From: Actinophytocola sp036555685
Lineage (GTDB): Bacteria > Actinomycetota > Actinomycetes > Mycobacteriales > Pseudonocardiaceae
Direction of reading: 5' to 3'
DNA length: 19,237 nucleotides
NCBI RefSeq assembly: GCF_036555685.1
Contig: NZ_DATBKY010000213.1
Span: forward strand, 1 to 19,237
Of the stretch, positions 6,342-13,973 are shown piece after piece (within the stretch, counting starts at the first letter, position 1; each line of letters starts with the position of its first letter). Position numbers and translations under genes: made by a program. The notes under the pieces were generated by a model. The model had not been told where the DNA came from. It made no database searches and worked only from the letters and a program-made list of their open reading frames with translations.

Positions 6342-6767
6342 TGCGCACACCACCCATCGCGAAATTCCGGGAAAGCCACCTGAATCGCAGCTAACACCGG
6401 AATTCCTCGACGGCACAGTCGCCCAACAGTGTGGTCGGCCGCGTGGGAATACCGATGGCCCGCTCCGGGAGGATTCCACTCTTGTCGGTGGTGCGGCGCT
6501 GCACCCCGTGTGACGGGTTAGGCCACCCGGGGAATGTGTTGCTCGCGAGCGGGTGGCTGATCGCGGAAGTGAGAGGGACGCGGGTCGCTGAACCGGCCCA
6601 GCCGGCGCGCTACTGGCGGTTGATCACCCGGCCCCTGCGCGTCCGGTGCCGGTAGCGCCGAGGACCTGGAACACGACGTGGTGAGACGGCACCCGCGTGG
6701 TCTCCGGACGACCGCTCGTCCGTTTTGTCCCAGCTGCTGGTTCGCCGGACAACTATGCTGGCTCGCG
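6342..6767. other. intergenic control region between encapsulin operon and beta-galactosidase gene
   Basis: No convincing gene is present on either strand over 426 nt. Both flanking genes are transcribed outward, so this must hold promoters for both. It contains several small inverted repeats: gccacccg (6522-6529) with cgggtggc (6550-6557), the self-complementary gctcgcgagc (6541-6550) within that spacer, ggtgc/gcacc at 6489-6504, and aattccgg/ccggaatt at 6363-6370 and 6397-6404. No confident -35/-10 pair was found for the encapsulin operon on the minus strand. A -10-like TATGCT for the plus-strand gene is listed separately. Confidence 0.6.
6754..6767 (+). promoter_or_regulatory. -10 element of a probable leaderless beta-galactosidase transcript
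   Basis: TATGCT at 6754-6759 is followed 8 nt later by the ATG at 6768, and no Shine-Dalgarno sequence lies between. In actinobacteria a TANNNT box 6-8 nt before a start codon typically marks a leaderless mRNA whose 5' end is at or next to the start codon. No good -35 box is seen at the matching distance. Confidence 0.5.
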
Positions 6768-9536
6768 ATGAGCGCGACCTACTACGCGGACTTCGCACCC
6801 GGATCGGGCCGGCGCGCGCCGCGCGCCGCCCTGCACTCCGACGCGCCGTGCATCGACCTGTCCGGCACCTGGCGGTTCCACCTGTCGGGCAGCGCCGACG
6901 CGCCCGCGGACTTCGCCGCACCCGGCTTCGACGACTCGGGCTGGCTGGTGCTGCCGGTGCCCTCGCACTGGCCGCTCTACGGGCACGGCTCGCCGTGGTA
7001 CACGAACGTCGCCTACCCCTTCCCCCTCGACCCGCCCCGCCCACCGGAGGACAACCCGACCGGCGACCACCGGCGCACGTTCGACCTGCCGCCCGGCTGG
7101 TCCGGGGACGTGGTGCTGCGGTTCGACGGCGTCGAGTCGTGCGCGAAGGTGTGGCTCAACGGCACCGAGCTCGGCCACTTCACCGGTAGCCGGCTGCCCA
7201 CCGAGTTCGAGGTCGGCCACGTGCTGCGGCCGGGCCGCAACGTGCTCGCGGTACGGGTGCACCAGTGGTCGGGCGGCAGCTACCTCGAGGACCAGGACCA
7301 GTGGTGGCTGCCCGGCATCTTCCGTGGCGTGACCCTGCTGCGCCGCCCGCCCGGCGCGCTCGACGACGTGTTCGTGCGCGCCGACTACGACCACGCGACC
7401 GGCGCGGGCACGCTCCGCGTGGACGCGTCGACGCCCGCCGTCGTGTCGGTGCCGGAGCTCGGGATCGCCGGCCTGGCAACGGGTTCGGCCGTGACCGTGC
7501 CCGTCGAACCGTGGTCGGCCGAGTCGCCGCGGCTCTACGCCGCGACCGTGGCGACCGACGGGGAGACGGTGTCGCTGCGCGTCGGCTTCCGCACGGTGTC
7601 CATCGTGGACGGTGTGCTGCTGGTCAACGGCGAGCCGCTCGCGCTGCGCGGGGTGAACCGCCACGAGTTCCATCCCGACTTCGGGCGCGCGGTCCCGTAC
7701 GAGACGATGCGCGCCGACGTGCTGCTGATGAAGCAGCACAACGTCAACGCCGTGCGCACCAGCCACTACCCGCCGCACCCCGCGTTCCTCGACCTGTGCG
7801 ACGAGGCCGGCCTGTGGGTGGTCGGCGAGTGCGACCTGGAGACGCACGGGTTCCTGTTCGCCGGCTGGCGCGACAACCCGTCCGACGACCCGCGGTGGCG
7901 GGAGGCGTACCTCGACCGCATGCGGCGCACGGTCGAGCGGGACAAGAACCACCCGAGCGTCGTGCTGTGGTCGCTCGGCAACGAGAGCCACACGGGTGCC
8001 AACCTCGCGGCGACCGCGGCGTGGACGCGCGAGCGGGACCCGTCCCGGCCGGTCCACTACGAGGGTGACCACGACTGCGAGTACGTCGACGTGCGCAGCG
8101 AGATGTACGCCTCGCACAAGGAGACCGCGGCGATCAGCGAGCAGACCACGATCCCGTTCGTGCAGTGCGAGTACGCGCACGCGATGGGCAACGGGCCGGG
8201 CGGGCTCGCCGAGTACGTGGCGCTGTTCGACCGGCACCCGCGCTGCGCCGGCGGGTTCGTGTGGGAGTGGATCGACCACGGGCTGCGGCACCCGGAGCTC
8301 GAGTTCGCCTACGGCGGCGACTTCGACGAGCCGCTGCACGACGGCAACTTCGTCATCGACGGCCTGCTGTTCCCCGATCGCACGCCGTCGCCCGGCCTGC
8401 TCGACGTGAAGAAGGCCTACGAGCCGGTCCGGTTCACGTTCGGGCCGGACGGGCTGACGGTCACCGCCGTGCGCGGTGACCTGTCCGGCTTGCGTTTCGA
8501 GTGGACGGTCGAGCCGGGCGAGGCCGGCGTGTTCGAGGTGCCGGCCACGGGCGGGACCGTGCCGCTGCCGGCGTTCCGCGCGGACGGCGAGGTATGGCTG
8601 ACCGTGCGGGCCGTGCTGGCCGCGGACACCGCGTGGGCGCACGCCGGGCACGAGGTGGCGTGGGCGCAGCACCGCCTGAACGCACCGGCGCCCATGCCCG
8701 CCCCCGTGCCGTCCTCGCGTCTACTTCGGACCGACGGTGGGTACGCGCTCGGCCCGGCGGCGTTCGACCGCACCGGACGGCTCACCACGCTGTCCGGCAG
8801 GCCGGTCGCCGGCCCGCGGCTGCAGCTGTGGCGCCCGCCGACCGACAACGACCGCATCGGCCGGTTGCACGAGACCTGGCTCGCGATGGGCCTCCACCGG
8901 CTGACCGAGCGGTTCGACGACGTCGAGGCCGGGGAGGAGCTGGTGGTGCGCACCCGGGCGGCCGCGGCGGCGACCGACCGCGCCGTGCGGGTGGCCTACC
9001 GCTGGGTCCCGCTGGAGCGGGCGGTCGCGCTCCACGTCGACCTCGACCCGGAGGGCGCGTGGCCGGAGCCGATCGCCAAGCTCGCGATCGCGTTCACCCT
9101 GCCGCGCACACTCGACCACGTGCGCTGGTTCGGCCTCGGCCCCGGAGAGTCCTATCCGGACACCGGGCTGGCCGCGCGCGCCGGCCGCTTCCACGCCACG
9201 GTCGACGAGCTGCAGACGCCCTACATCCGCCCGCAGGAGAACGGCCGCCGCGCGGGCGTCCGGTGGGCCACGCTGACCGACGCGGCGGGGGACGGCGTCA
9301 AGATCACCGGTGCGGAACCGTTCGGCCTGACCGTTCGCCGCTGGTCCGACGCGGCGCTCGCGGCGGCCACGCACCGTAACCAGCTGGTCGCGGGGGAGCA
9401 CATCGAGCTTTCCGTCGACGTCGGCCACCACGGCATCGGCACGGCCTCGTGCGGGCCCGGAACTTTGCCGAACTACGAGCTTTTCTTGAACAAGACGGCG
9501 TTCACGTTCGTGCTGGAGCCGGTCAAACTGGGATGA
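6768..9536 (+). CDS. lacZ: glycoside hydrolase family 2 beta-galactosidase (LacZ type)
   Basis: This 922-residue GH2 enzyme is expected to release terminal beta-D-galactose from lactose-like or plant-derived galactosides in the cytoplasm; no signal peptide is seen. The sugar-binding jelly-roll domain starts around residue 30 (LSGTWRFHLSGSADAPADF), followed by an Ig-like domain and a TIM barrel from about 280. The GH2 signature is LRGVNRHEFHPDFGRAV (293-309). The acid/base Glu is E406 in WSLGNESHTG and the nucleophile is E468 in VQCEYAHAMGNG. The C-terminal small-chain-like domain is present to about 915. At 922 residues it is about 100 shorter than E. coli LacZ. ATG 6768 is preferred over the frame's upstream start at 6678 because TATGCT lies 8 nt upstream and homology begins here. 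No lactose transporter or regulator is adjacent, so the natural substrate is uncertain. Confidence 0.95.
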   Translation: MSATYYADFAPGSGRRAPRAALHSDAPCIDLSGTWRFHLSGSADAPADFAAPGFDDSGWLVLPVPSHWPLYGHGSPWYTNVAYPFPLDPPRPPEDNPTGDHRRTFDLPPGWSGDVVLRFDGVESCAKVWLNGTELGHFTGSRLPTEFEVGHVLRPGRNVLAVRVHQWSGGSYLEDQDQWWLPGIFRGVTLLRRPPGALDDVFVRADYDHATGAGTLRVDASTPAVVSVPELGIAGLATGSAVTVPVEPWSAESPRLYAATVATDGETVSLRVGFRTVSIVDGVLLVNGEPLALRGVNRHEFHPDFGRAVPYETMRADVLLMKQHNVNAVRTSHYPPHPAFLDLCDEAGLWVVGECDLETHGFLFAGWRDNPSDDPRWREAYLDRMRRTVERDKNHPSVVLWSLGNESHTGANLAATAAWTRERDPSRPVHYEGDHDCEYVDVRSEMYASHKETAAISEQTTIPFVQCEYAHAMGNGPGGLAEYVALFDRHPRCAGGFVWEWIDHGLRHPELEFAYGGDFDEPLHDGNFVIDGLLFPDRTPSPGLLDVKKAYEPVRFTFGPDGLTVTAVRGDLSGLRFEWTVEPGEAGVFEVPATGGTVPLPAFRADGEVWLTVRAVLAADTAWAHAGHEVAWAQHRLNAPAPMPAPVPSSRLLRTDGGYALGPAAFDRTGRLTTLSGRPVAGPRLQLWRPPTDNDRIGRLHETWLAMGLHRLTERFDDVEAGEELVVRTRAAAAATDRAVRVAYRWVPLERAVALHVDLDPEGAWPEPIAKLAIAFTLPRTLDHVRWFGLGPGESYPDTGLAARAGRFHATVDELQTPYIRPQENGRRAGVRWATLTDAAGDGVKITGAEPFGLTVRRWSDAALAAATHRNQLVAGEHIELSVDVGHHGIGTASCGPGTLPNYELFLNKTAFTFVLEPVKLG

Positions 9537-9545
9537 GCCGTCCCG

Positions 9546-9574
9546 TTGTGGGGCCGGCCGGTCTCTGCAAGGAT
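9546..9574 (+). promoter_or_regulatory. probable promoter of the VOC-family gene
   Basis: TTGTGG (9546-9551) and AAGGAT (9569-9574) are separated by 17 nt, the optimal spacing for a housekeeping sigma factor. The -10 box lies 34 nt before the ATG, leaving room for a short leader with a ribosome binding site. Confidence 0.4.
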
Positions 9575-9608
9575 GTTGCTCTCGGTAACGACCAAGGGGA
9601 GCTTGCAA

Positions 9609-10022
9609 ATGGCGTCTCGTCTCAACCCGTACCTCAGCTTCAACGGCAACGCCCGGCAGGCGATGGAGTTCTACAAGGACGTCTTCGGCGGCGAACTGAA
9701 CATCAGCACGTTCGGCGATTTCGGCGCTCAGGACAGCCCCGATGCCAACAAGATCATGCACGCACAGCTCGAGGCACCCAACGGATTCGCGCTCATGGGC
9801 TCCGACACGCCGGAAGGCATGTCCTACAACCCGGGCGACACGATCACGGTGAGCCTCAGCGGCGACGACACCGCCGAGCTGCACGGCTACTGGGAAAAGC
9901 TGGCGGCGGCCGGCAAGGTCACCATGCCCCTCGAAAAGCAGATGTGGGGCGACGAGTTCGGCATGGTCGTCGACCAGTTCGGCACTCCGTGGATGGTGAA
10001 CATCTCGCAGCCGCAGGGCTGA
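9609..10022 (+). CDS. VOC superfamily protein (PhnB/YjdN-like, glyoxalase fold)
   Basis: This 137-residue cytoplasmic protein has the beta-alpha-beta-beta-beta pattern of the vicinal oxygen chelate fold: LNPYLSFNGNARQAMEFYKD at the start, then FGDFGAQDSPDANKIMHAQL, and a final MWGDEFGMVVDQFGTPWMVN strand-turn-strand. The sequence MWGDEFG...DQFGTPWMVNI is typical of the PhnB-like subgroup (also annotated as 3-demethylubiquinone 3-methyltransferase-like), whose function is mostly unknown. ATG 9609 is chosen because AAGGGGAG lies 7 nt before it; homology begins immediately at PYLSFNGNAR. It is monocistronic and is followed by a strong hairpin. The full metal-ligand set cannot be confirmed by eye, so enzymatic activity is left open. 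Confidence 0.92.
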   Translation: MASRLNPYLSFNGNARQAMEFYKDVFGGELNISTFGDFGAQDSPDANKIMHAQLEAPNGFALMGSDTPEGMSYNPGDTITVSLSGDDTAELHGYWEKLAAAGKVTMPLEKQMWGDEFGMVVDQFGTPWMVNISQPQG

Positions 10023-10035
10023 TCCCGGCGATAAC

Positions 10036-10075
10036 GGCGACTCGAGCCCGCCACGGACGGCGGCCTCGAGTCGCC
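10036..10075 (+). terminator. strong hairpin terminator of the VOC gene
   Basis: The arms at 10036-10046 (ggcgactcgag) and 10065-10075 pair perfectly over 11 bp. After one mismatch another 5 bp pair (10048-10052 with 10059-10063) around a 6-nt loop. It begins 13 nt after the stop codon. Confidence 0.75.
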
Positions 10076-10201
10076 TGCGCCCGCAACCGTCACGTGACCG
10101 GCCTTTCCGGTGCACGCGGCGAATATCCGGGTGAACTCCCGGCTCGACTGGCCGATACCGCCGCACGAGTCCGCGCCGCCGCCCGTGCACGCGGGGCGAA
10201 T

Positions 10202-10235
10202 CACGGTGCCGCCCCGCCCGCGGGGCGGCACCGTG
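10202..10235 (-). terminator. strong hairpin terminator of the GH16 gene
   Basis: The arms at 10202-10215 and 10222-10235 are perfectly complementary over 14 bp with a 6-nt loop, 17 nt after the stop codon of the minus-strand GH16 gene. Together with the hairpin at 10036-10075 it separates the two convergent genes. Confidence 0.75.
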
Positions 10236-10252
10236 TTCGTCGATTGGACAGC

Positions 10253-11542
10253 TCAACCGACGGTCCACTTCTGGTTGGCGCCGCCGGTGCAGCTCCAGAT
10301 CTGCAGGCGAGTGCCGTTGGCGGAGCTGTTGTTCGTGGCGTCGAGGCACTTGTTCGCCGCGATGTTGACGATGTCCCGTGCGCCGGTCACCGTCCAGCGT
10401 TGCGCGCCGGAGCCGTTGCAGTCGTACAGCTGAACCTTCGCGCCGTCGGCGGTCGAGCCGCCGGTGACGTCCATGCACTTGCCGAGCGCACGGATCGAGC
10501 CGTCGGCGTTCACGGTCCACTGCTGCGCGGCCGTGCCGTTGCAGTCCCACAGCTGGATCGGCGTGCCGTTGGCGGGGCTCGCGCCGGCGACGTCGACGCA
10601 CTTGCCGCCGACACCGGTGATCCGGCCGCCGCCACCGCCGCCCCCGCCACCGCCGTCGGTGGTGACGCGGACGTAGTCGACGGTCAGCGTGTTCGGGAAC
10701 GGCGTGCCGGCGTTCGGGTCACCGGGCCAGTACCCGCCGACCGCGAGGTTGAGGATGATGAAGAACGGGTGGTCGAAGACCCACTGCCGGCCGCCGAGGT
10801 CGGCGGGAGTCCTTGTCTGGTAGACGTTTCCGTCCACCGACCAGACGAGCCGGTTCGGCGACCAGTCGAGCGCGAACGTGTGGAACCCGTCGGCGAACGC
10901 GCCGCCGATCGAGTAGCCCGCGCCGATGCCGCCCGAGCCGGAGTAGCCGGGGCCGTGGATCGTGCCGTGCACGGTCGACGGCTCGAAGCCGACGTTCTCC
11001 ATGATGTCGATCTCGCCGCTCTGCGGCCAGCCGACGCTGCCGATGTTGTTGCCCAGCAACCAGAACGCGGGCCACATGCCCTGGCCGCGGGACATCTTGA
11101 GCCGGGTCTCGAAGTGGCCGTAGGCCTGGGTGAACCTCCCGGACGTGTTGAGCCGGGCGGAGGTGTACTCGCACCGGCCGTACCAGCACTGATAGTTGCC
11201 GGGGTTGTCCCGCCGGGCCGTGATCACCAGGTTGCCCTGGCCGTCGTGGACGGCGTTGCTGGTGGAGTTGGTGTAGTACTGCCGCTCGTGGTTGTTGACG
11301 TTGTCGCCGGTCTCCATGACCCACTTGGAGCCGTCGACCGGGGTGCCCGCGGGCGCGTTGAACTCGTCCGCGAACGTCGTGGCCAGGATCCCGACGTCGG
11401 CCTTCCCGGCGGGCGTGGCCGCTTGGCCGGGTGCCCCGGCCGCGGGAGAGCCCGTCGCCACGGCGGCGCCGAGTAGAGCCGAGGCGAGGACGGTCAGCAG
11501 GGCGGGATATCTGAATCGTCGTGAGCAGGGGTGTGAGGACAT
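10253..11542 (-). CDS. secreted GH16 endo-beta-1,3-glucanase with C-terminal ricin-B (CBM13) domain
   Basis: This 429-residue exported glycanase probably cleaves beta-1,3 (or mixed-linkage) glucans such as laminarin or fungal wall. The N-terminus is a Sec signal peptide (basic SRRFRY, then a hydrophobic core to about AVATGSPAAGA). The GH16 domain (about 53-295) contains GEIDIMENVG, giving nucleophile E177, D179 and acid/base E182, plus WPAFWLLGNN and HTFALDWSPN. A run of ten glycines (297-306) links to a ricin-B lectin domain with three repeats ending QQWTV, QRWTV and QKWTV. The ATG at 11542 starts a sensible signal peptide; GGTGG about 8 nt upstream is a weak ribosome binding site. The upstream region has a perfect DasR-type operator and another palindrome, so regulation by amino-sugar supply is likely. 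Confidence 0.95.
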   Translation of the reverse strand: MSSHPCSRRFRYPALLTVLASALLGAAVATGSPAAGAPGQAATPAGKADVGILATTFADEFNAPAGTPVDGSKWVMETGDNVNNHERQYYTNSTSNAVHDGQGNLVITARRDNPGNYQCWYGRCEYTSARLNTSGRFTQAYGHFETRLKMSRGQGMWPAFWLLGNNIGSVGWPQSGEIDIMENVGFEPSTVHGTIHGPGYSGSGGIGAGYSIGGAFADGFHTFALDWSPNRLVWSVDGNVYQTRTPADLGGRQWVFDHPFFIILNLAVGGYWPGDPNAGTPFPNTLTVDYVRVTTDGGGGGGGGGGRITGVGGKCVDVAGASPANGTPIQLWDCNGTAAQQWTVNADGSIRALGKCMDVTGGSTADGAKVQLYDCNGSGAQRWTVTGARDIVNIAANKCLDATNNSSANGTRLQIWSCTGGANQKWTVG

Positions 11543-11565
11543 CTTTGTCACCACCGACGAGTAGG

Positions 11566-11586
11566 TTTGTTGTCCCTGACAACAAA
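11566..11586. promoter_or_regulatory. 21-bp palindromic operator candidate upstream of the GH16 gene
   Basis: TTTGTTGTC (11566-11574) and its exact complement GACAACAAA (11578-11586) flank a 3-nt spacer. It is A/T-rich against a GC-rich background and lies 24-44 nt before the GH16 start, where it would overlap the promoter. I do not recognise the regulator; a dimeric helix-turn-helix repressor is likely. Confidence 0.55.
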
Positions 11587-11594
11587 GGATGCCA

Positions 11595-11606
11595 TGGTCT
11601 AGACCA
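11595..11606. promoter_or_regulatory. DasR-responsive element (dre), perfect 12-bp core
   Basis: TGGTCTAGACCA is a perfect palindrome identical to the core of the dre consensus bound by DasR, the GntR/HutC-family regulator of amino-sugar and chitin use in actinomycetes, which releases DNA on binding phosphorylated aminosugars. It lies 53 nt upstream of the GH16 start codon and about 137 nt before the divergent gene at 11743. Outside the core the flanks (CCA-, -GCC) fit the longer consensus less well. dasR itself is not in the window. Confidence 0.75.
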
Positions 11607-11638
11607 GCCGGACAAGAGTTGGGCGACGATTTTCGAAA

Positions 11639-11666
11639 CCGGTTCCGGTCCCGGCTTCGGAACCGG
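11639..11666. repeat. 9-bp inverted repeat in the divergent promoter region
   Basis: ccggttccg (11639-11647) and cggaaccgg (11658-11666) are perfect complements with a 10-nt spacer. They lie upstream of the plus-strand operon starting at 11743 and could be an operator; the centre-to-centre spacing of about 19 nt suits a dimeric regulator. Confidence 0.4.
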
Positions 11667-11693
11667 CGTTTAAGTGATCGGTTAACGGCGGGG

Positions 11694-11721
11694 TTCCCGT
11701 CGCCCGCGGCCCGCGTAGCCT
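11694..11721 (+). promoter_or_regulatory. possible promoter of the coxD/coxE-type operon
   Basis: TAGCCT (11716-11721) matches the actinobacterial TANNNT -10 pattern, and TTCCCG (11694-11699) lies 16 nt upstream as a weak -35. A GGAGGT ribosome binding site (11729-11734) follows before the GTG at 11743. Confidence 0.3.
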
Positions 11722-11742
11722 TGCTCGTGGAGGTGGTTCGCG

Positions 11743-12009
11743 GTGAGCGATGAGGCTCTGACGGTGCTGCGGGACATCTGGCACGCGCGGGAGCAGTCCG
11801 CCGCCGACCTCGACGCCGCACTCGGCCATCACGGCCGGGGCAAGGCGTGCAAGGCGATGAAGCATGTCGGGTTCGGCGGGGCGGCCGAGCCGGTGGACGA
11901 GGACATGCGTGCCGCGTGGCGGGCGAAGCTCGAGCGCGAGGGCAAGCTGCGAGCGGGCGGCCAGAGCGTCGCCGACCTGCTGTCCGAGCGTGCCGACCGG
12001 CCCTCGTGA
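11743..12009 (+). CDS. small conserved-looking protein of unknown function, first gene of the coxD/coxE-type operon
   Basis: This 88-residue, highly charged, probably helical cytoplasmic protein has no transmembrane segment: MSDEALTVLRDIWHAREQ at the start, then ALGHHGRGKACKAMKHVGFG and DEDMRAAWRAKLEREGKLRA. I do not recognise a family. The GTG at 11743 has an excellent GGAGGT 8 nt upstream, and the stop overlaps the start of the MoxR ATPase gene by 4 nt (GTGA). It is therefore almost certainly expressed and coupled to that gene. The context suggests a helper of the ATPase/VWA pair; this is inference. Confidence 0.75.
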   Translation: MSDEALTVLRDIWHAREQSAADLDAALGHHGRGKACKAMKHVGFGGAAEPVDEDMRAAWRAKLEREGKLRAGGQSVADLLSERADRPS

Positions 12010-12863
12010 AGTCCGTCGCGGAGCTGGCCGAGACGCTTCGCCGGGGTGCCTACCTGGCCGACCGCGGCCTCGCCACCGCCGTGTACGTGTCGCTGTCCTT
12101 GCGCCGCCCGCTGCTGCTCGAGGGTGAGGTCGGTGTCGGCAAGACCGAGATCGCGAAGGTGCTCGCGTCGGTGCTTCGCCGGGACCTGATCCGGCTGCAG
12201 TGCTACGAGGGCATCGACACCGCCCAGGCGCTCTACGAGTGGGACTACGCCCGCCAGCTGCTGCACATCCGCGCGCTGTCCGAGCCGGGGTCGGCGGATG
12301 TCCGGGAGCTCTTCGGGCCGGACTTCCTGCTGGAGCGGCCGTTGCTGAAGGCGGTGCGCGCGGGCGAGCGGTGCGTGCTGCTGATCGACGAGATCGACCG
12401 GGCCGACGACGAGTTCGAGGCGTTCCTGCTGGAGGTGCTGTCGGACTTCCAGATCAGCATCCCGGAGATCGGCACGATCGCGTCGGCCGAGCCGCCGCTG
12501 GTGATCCTCACGTCGAACCGCACGCGCGAGCTGCACGACGCGCTCAAGCGGCGATGCATGTACCACTGGATCGACTACCCGGCACCGGACCGCGAGGTCG
12601 AGATCGTGCTGCTGCGCGAGCCGGCCGTGTCGGAGGCGCTGGCCCGCAAGGTGGTGGCGGCGGTGAACCGGCTGCGCGAGCTGGACCTCGCCAAGCCGCC
12701 GGGCGTCGCGGAGACCATCGACTGGGCGCGCACGCTGGACTTCCTCGGTGAGACCTCGCTGACGCCGGCCGTCGCCGCGGACACGCTGGGCGCGGTGGTC
12801 AAGGAGCGGGACGACCTCGAGCTGGTGCGCGAGTCGCTCGGGGAGATCGTCCCGGATGCCTGA
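12006..12863 (+). CDS. coxD: MoxR-family AAA+ ATPase, CoxD type
   Basis: This 285-residue AAA+ ATPase is of the MoxR group. Walker A is GEVGVGKT (40-47), Walker B is VLLIDEID (124-131), sensor-1 is ILTSN ending at N171, and the arginine-finger region is LKRRC (180-184). Immediate coupling to a VWA_CoxE protein and proximity to coxL/coxG support assignment as CoxD, the chaperone-like ATPase needed to build the Cu-S-Mo site of aerobic CO dehydrogenase. A generic MoxR/VWA pair serving another metalloenzyme cannot be excluded. The GTG start overlaps the upstream gene by 4 nt, and the stop overlaps the next ATG by 8 nt. Length is normal for the family. Confidence 0.88.
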   Translation: MKSVAELAETLRRGAYLADRGLATAVYVSLSLRRPLLLEGEVGVGKTEIAKVLASVLRRDLIRLQCYEGIDTAQALYEWDYARQLLHIRALSEPGSADVRELFGPDFLLERPLLKAVRAGERCVLLIDEIDRADDEFEAFLLEVLSDFQISIPEIGTIASAEPPLVILTSNRTRELHDALKRRCMYHWIDYPAPDREVEIVLLREPAVSEALARKVVAAVNRLRELDLAKPPGVAETIDWARTLDFLGETSLTPAVAADTLGAVVKERDDLELVRESLGEIVPDA

Positions 12864-13962
12864 GTTCGTCCGGCTGCTGGTGGACTTCTCGCGGGAGCTG
12901 CGGACCGAGGGGCTCGCCGTCGGCACCGGTGACGTGCAGGCGTTCTGCGGGGCGCTCGCCACGCTGGACCCGGCCGATCTCGTCGACCTGTACTGGGCGG
13001 GGCGGACCACGCTCGTCAACCGGCGCGACGACCTCGCCCCGTACGACGAGGTGTTCCACCGGTTCTTCCTCGGCGCCGCGGCGCCGCCCGCCGCCCTGCT
13101 CGAGCTGAAGGCCACGCCGGCCGGCGCCGTCGCGGAGTCGACGTTCGTGGTGCCCGCGACCGAGCCGGGCACGTCGGAGACCGAGGAGGCCTCGCTCGGC
13201 TTGCTGGCGTCCACAGTGGACGTCATGCGGCACCGGTCGTTCGCGGAGTGCACGGACGACGAGCTCGCGCTGCTGCGCCGGATCATGGCACGCATCCGGC
13301 TGACCCCGCCGCGTCGCGTGACCCGCCGTACCCGCCCGGCCACGTCCGGGCGCGCGCTCGACATGCGGCGGACCGTGCGCCGGTCGATGCGCACGCACGG
13401 CGAGCTGGTGTCGTTGTACTGGCGGCGGCGCCGGGTACGGCCGCGGCCGCTGGTGCTGGTGCTGGACGTGTCGGGCTCGATGGCGGACTACTCGCGGGCG
13501 TTGCTGCAGTTCGCCCACTCGACGCGGCGGGCGGCCCGGCGGGTGGAGGTGTTCTGCTTCGGCACGCGGCTGACGTGCATCACGCGTGCGTTGCGGACCC
13601 GGTCGCCGGACGAGGCGCTGCGGCAGGCGGCGCTCGCGGTGATCGACTGGGAGGGCGGAACGCGGATCGGGGCGTCGGTGGACGCGTTCGTGCGGCGGTG
13701 GGGCCGGCGCGGGGTGTGCCGGGGCGGGATCGTGGTGATCTGCTCGGACGGCCTGGACCGCGGCGATCCCTCGCTGCTGGAGAAGTCGATGGCGCGGCTG
13801 TCCCGGTTGTGCCACCAGGTGGTCTGGCTCAACCCCCACGGTTCCTCGGGCGCGCGCTCGGTGGGCATGATGGTGGCCGAACCGTACGTGGACCACGTGC
13901 TGTCCGGCCACGACCTGGCGAGCCTGGAGGACTTCGCCGCCCTCCTGCCCACACTGTCCTGA
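12856..13962 (+). CDS. coxE: VWA domain protein, CoxE type
   Basis: This 368-residue protein has a C-terminal von Willebrand factor A domain of the CoxE class. The MIDAS residues are visible: DVSGS (204-208), T269 in EGGTR, and D298 in CSDG. The N-terminal half (to about 170) is mainly helical and begins with FVRLLVDFSRELRTEGL, typical of the CoxE group, with a basic stretch RRVTRRTRPATSGRALDMRR before the VWA fold. CoxE proteins act with CoxD in post-translational maturation of the CO dehydrogenase metal centre. Its ATG lies inside the end of the ATPase gene (8-nt overlap), so both are made together. It is 11 nt from the following small gene. Confidence 0.88.
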   Translation: MPEFVRLLVDFSRELRTEGLAVGTGDVQAFCGALATLDPADLVDLYWAGRTTLVNRRDDLAPYDEVFHRFFLGAAAPPAALLELKATPAGAVAESTFVVPATEPGTSETEEASLGLLASTVDVMRHRSFAECTDDELALLRRIMARIRLTPPRRVTRRTRPATSGRALDMRRTVRRSMRTHGELVSLYWRRRRVRPRPLVLVLDVSGSMADYSRALLQFAHSTRRAARRVEVFCFGTRLTCITRALRTRSPDEALRQAALAVIDWEGGTRIGASVDAFVRRWGRRGVCRGGIVVICSDGLDRGDPSLLEKSMARLSRLCHQVVWLNPHGSSGARSVGMMVAEPYVDHVLSGHDLASLEDFAALLPTLS

Positions 13963-13973
13963 AAGGACCTTCG

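Noticed and set aside
6342..6479. N-terminal extension of shell A to an ATG at 6479
   Set aside because: The added residues (MESSRSGPSVFPRGRPHCWA...) do not resemble the shell N-arm and there is no ribosome binding site; codon use is also less GC-biased there.
8721..10601. Long minus-strand open frame across the beta-galactosidase, VOC and GH16 genes
   Set aside because: It overlaps three well-supported genes on both strands and has shadow-frame composition; the end of beta-galactosidase and the VOC gene explain the region.
10619..10650. CRISPR-like or simple repeat at the glycine run of the GH16 gene
   Set aside because: It is simply ten GGN codons encoding the interdomain linker.
9449..11476. 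Long plus-strand open frame spanning the VOC gene and opposite the GH16 gene
   Set aside because: It runs through two strong hairpin terminators and is out of frame with the recognised VOC protein; the product shows no known motif.
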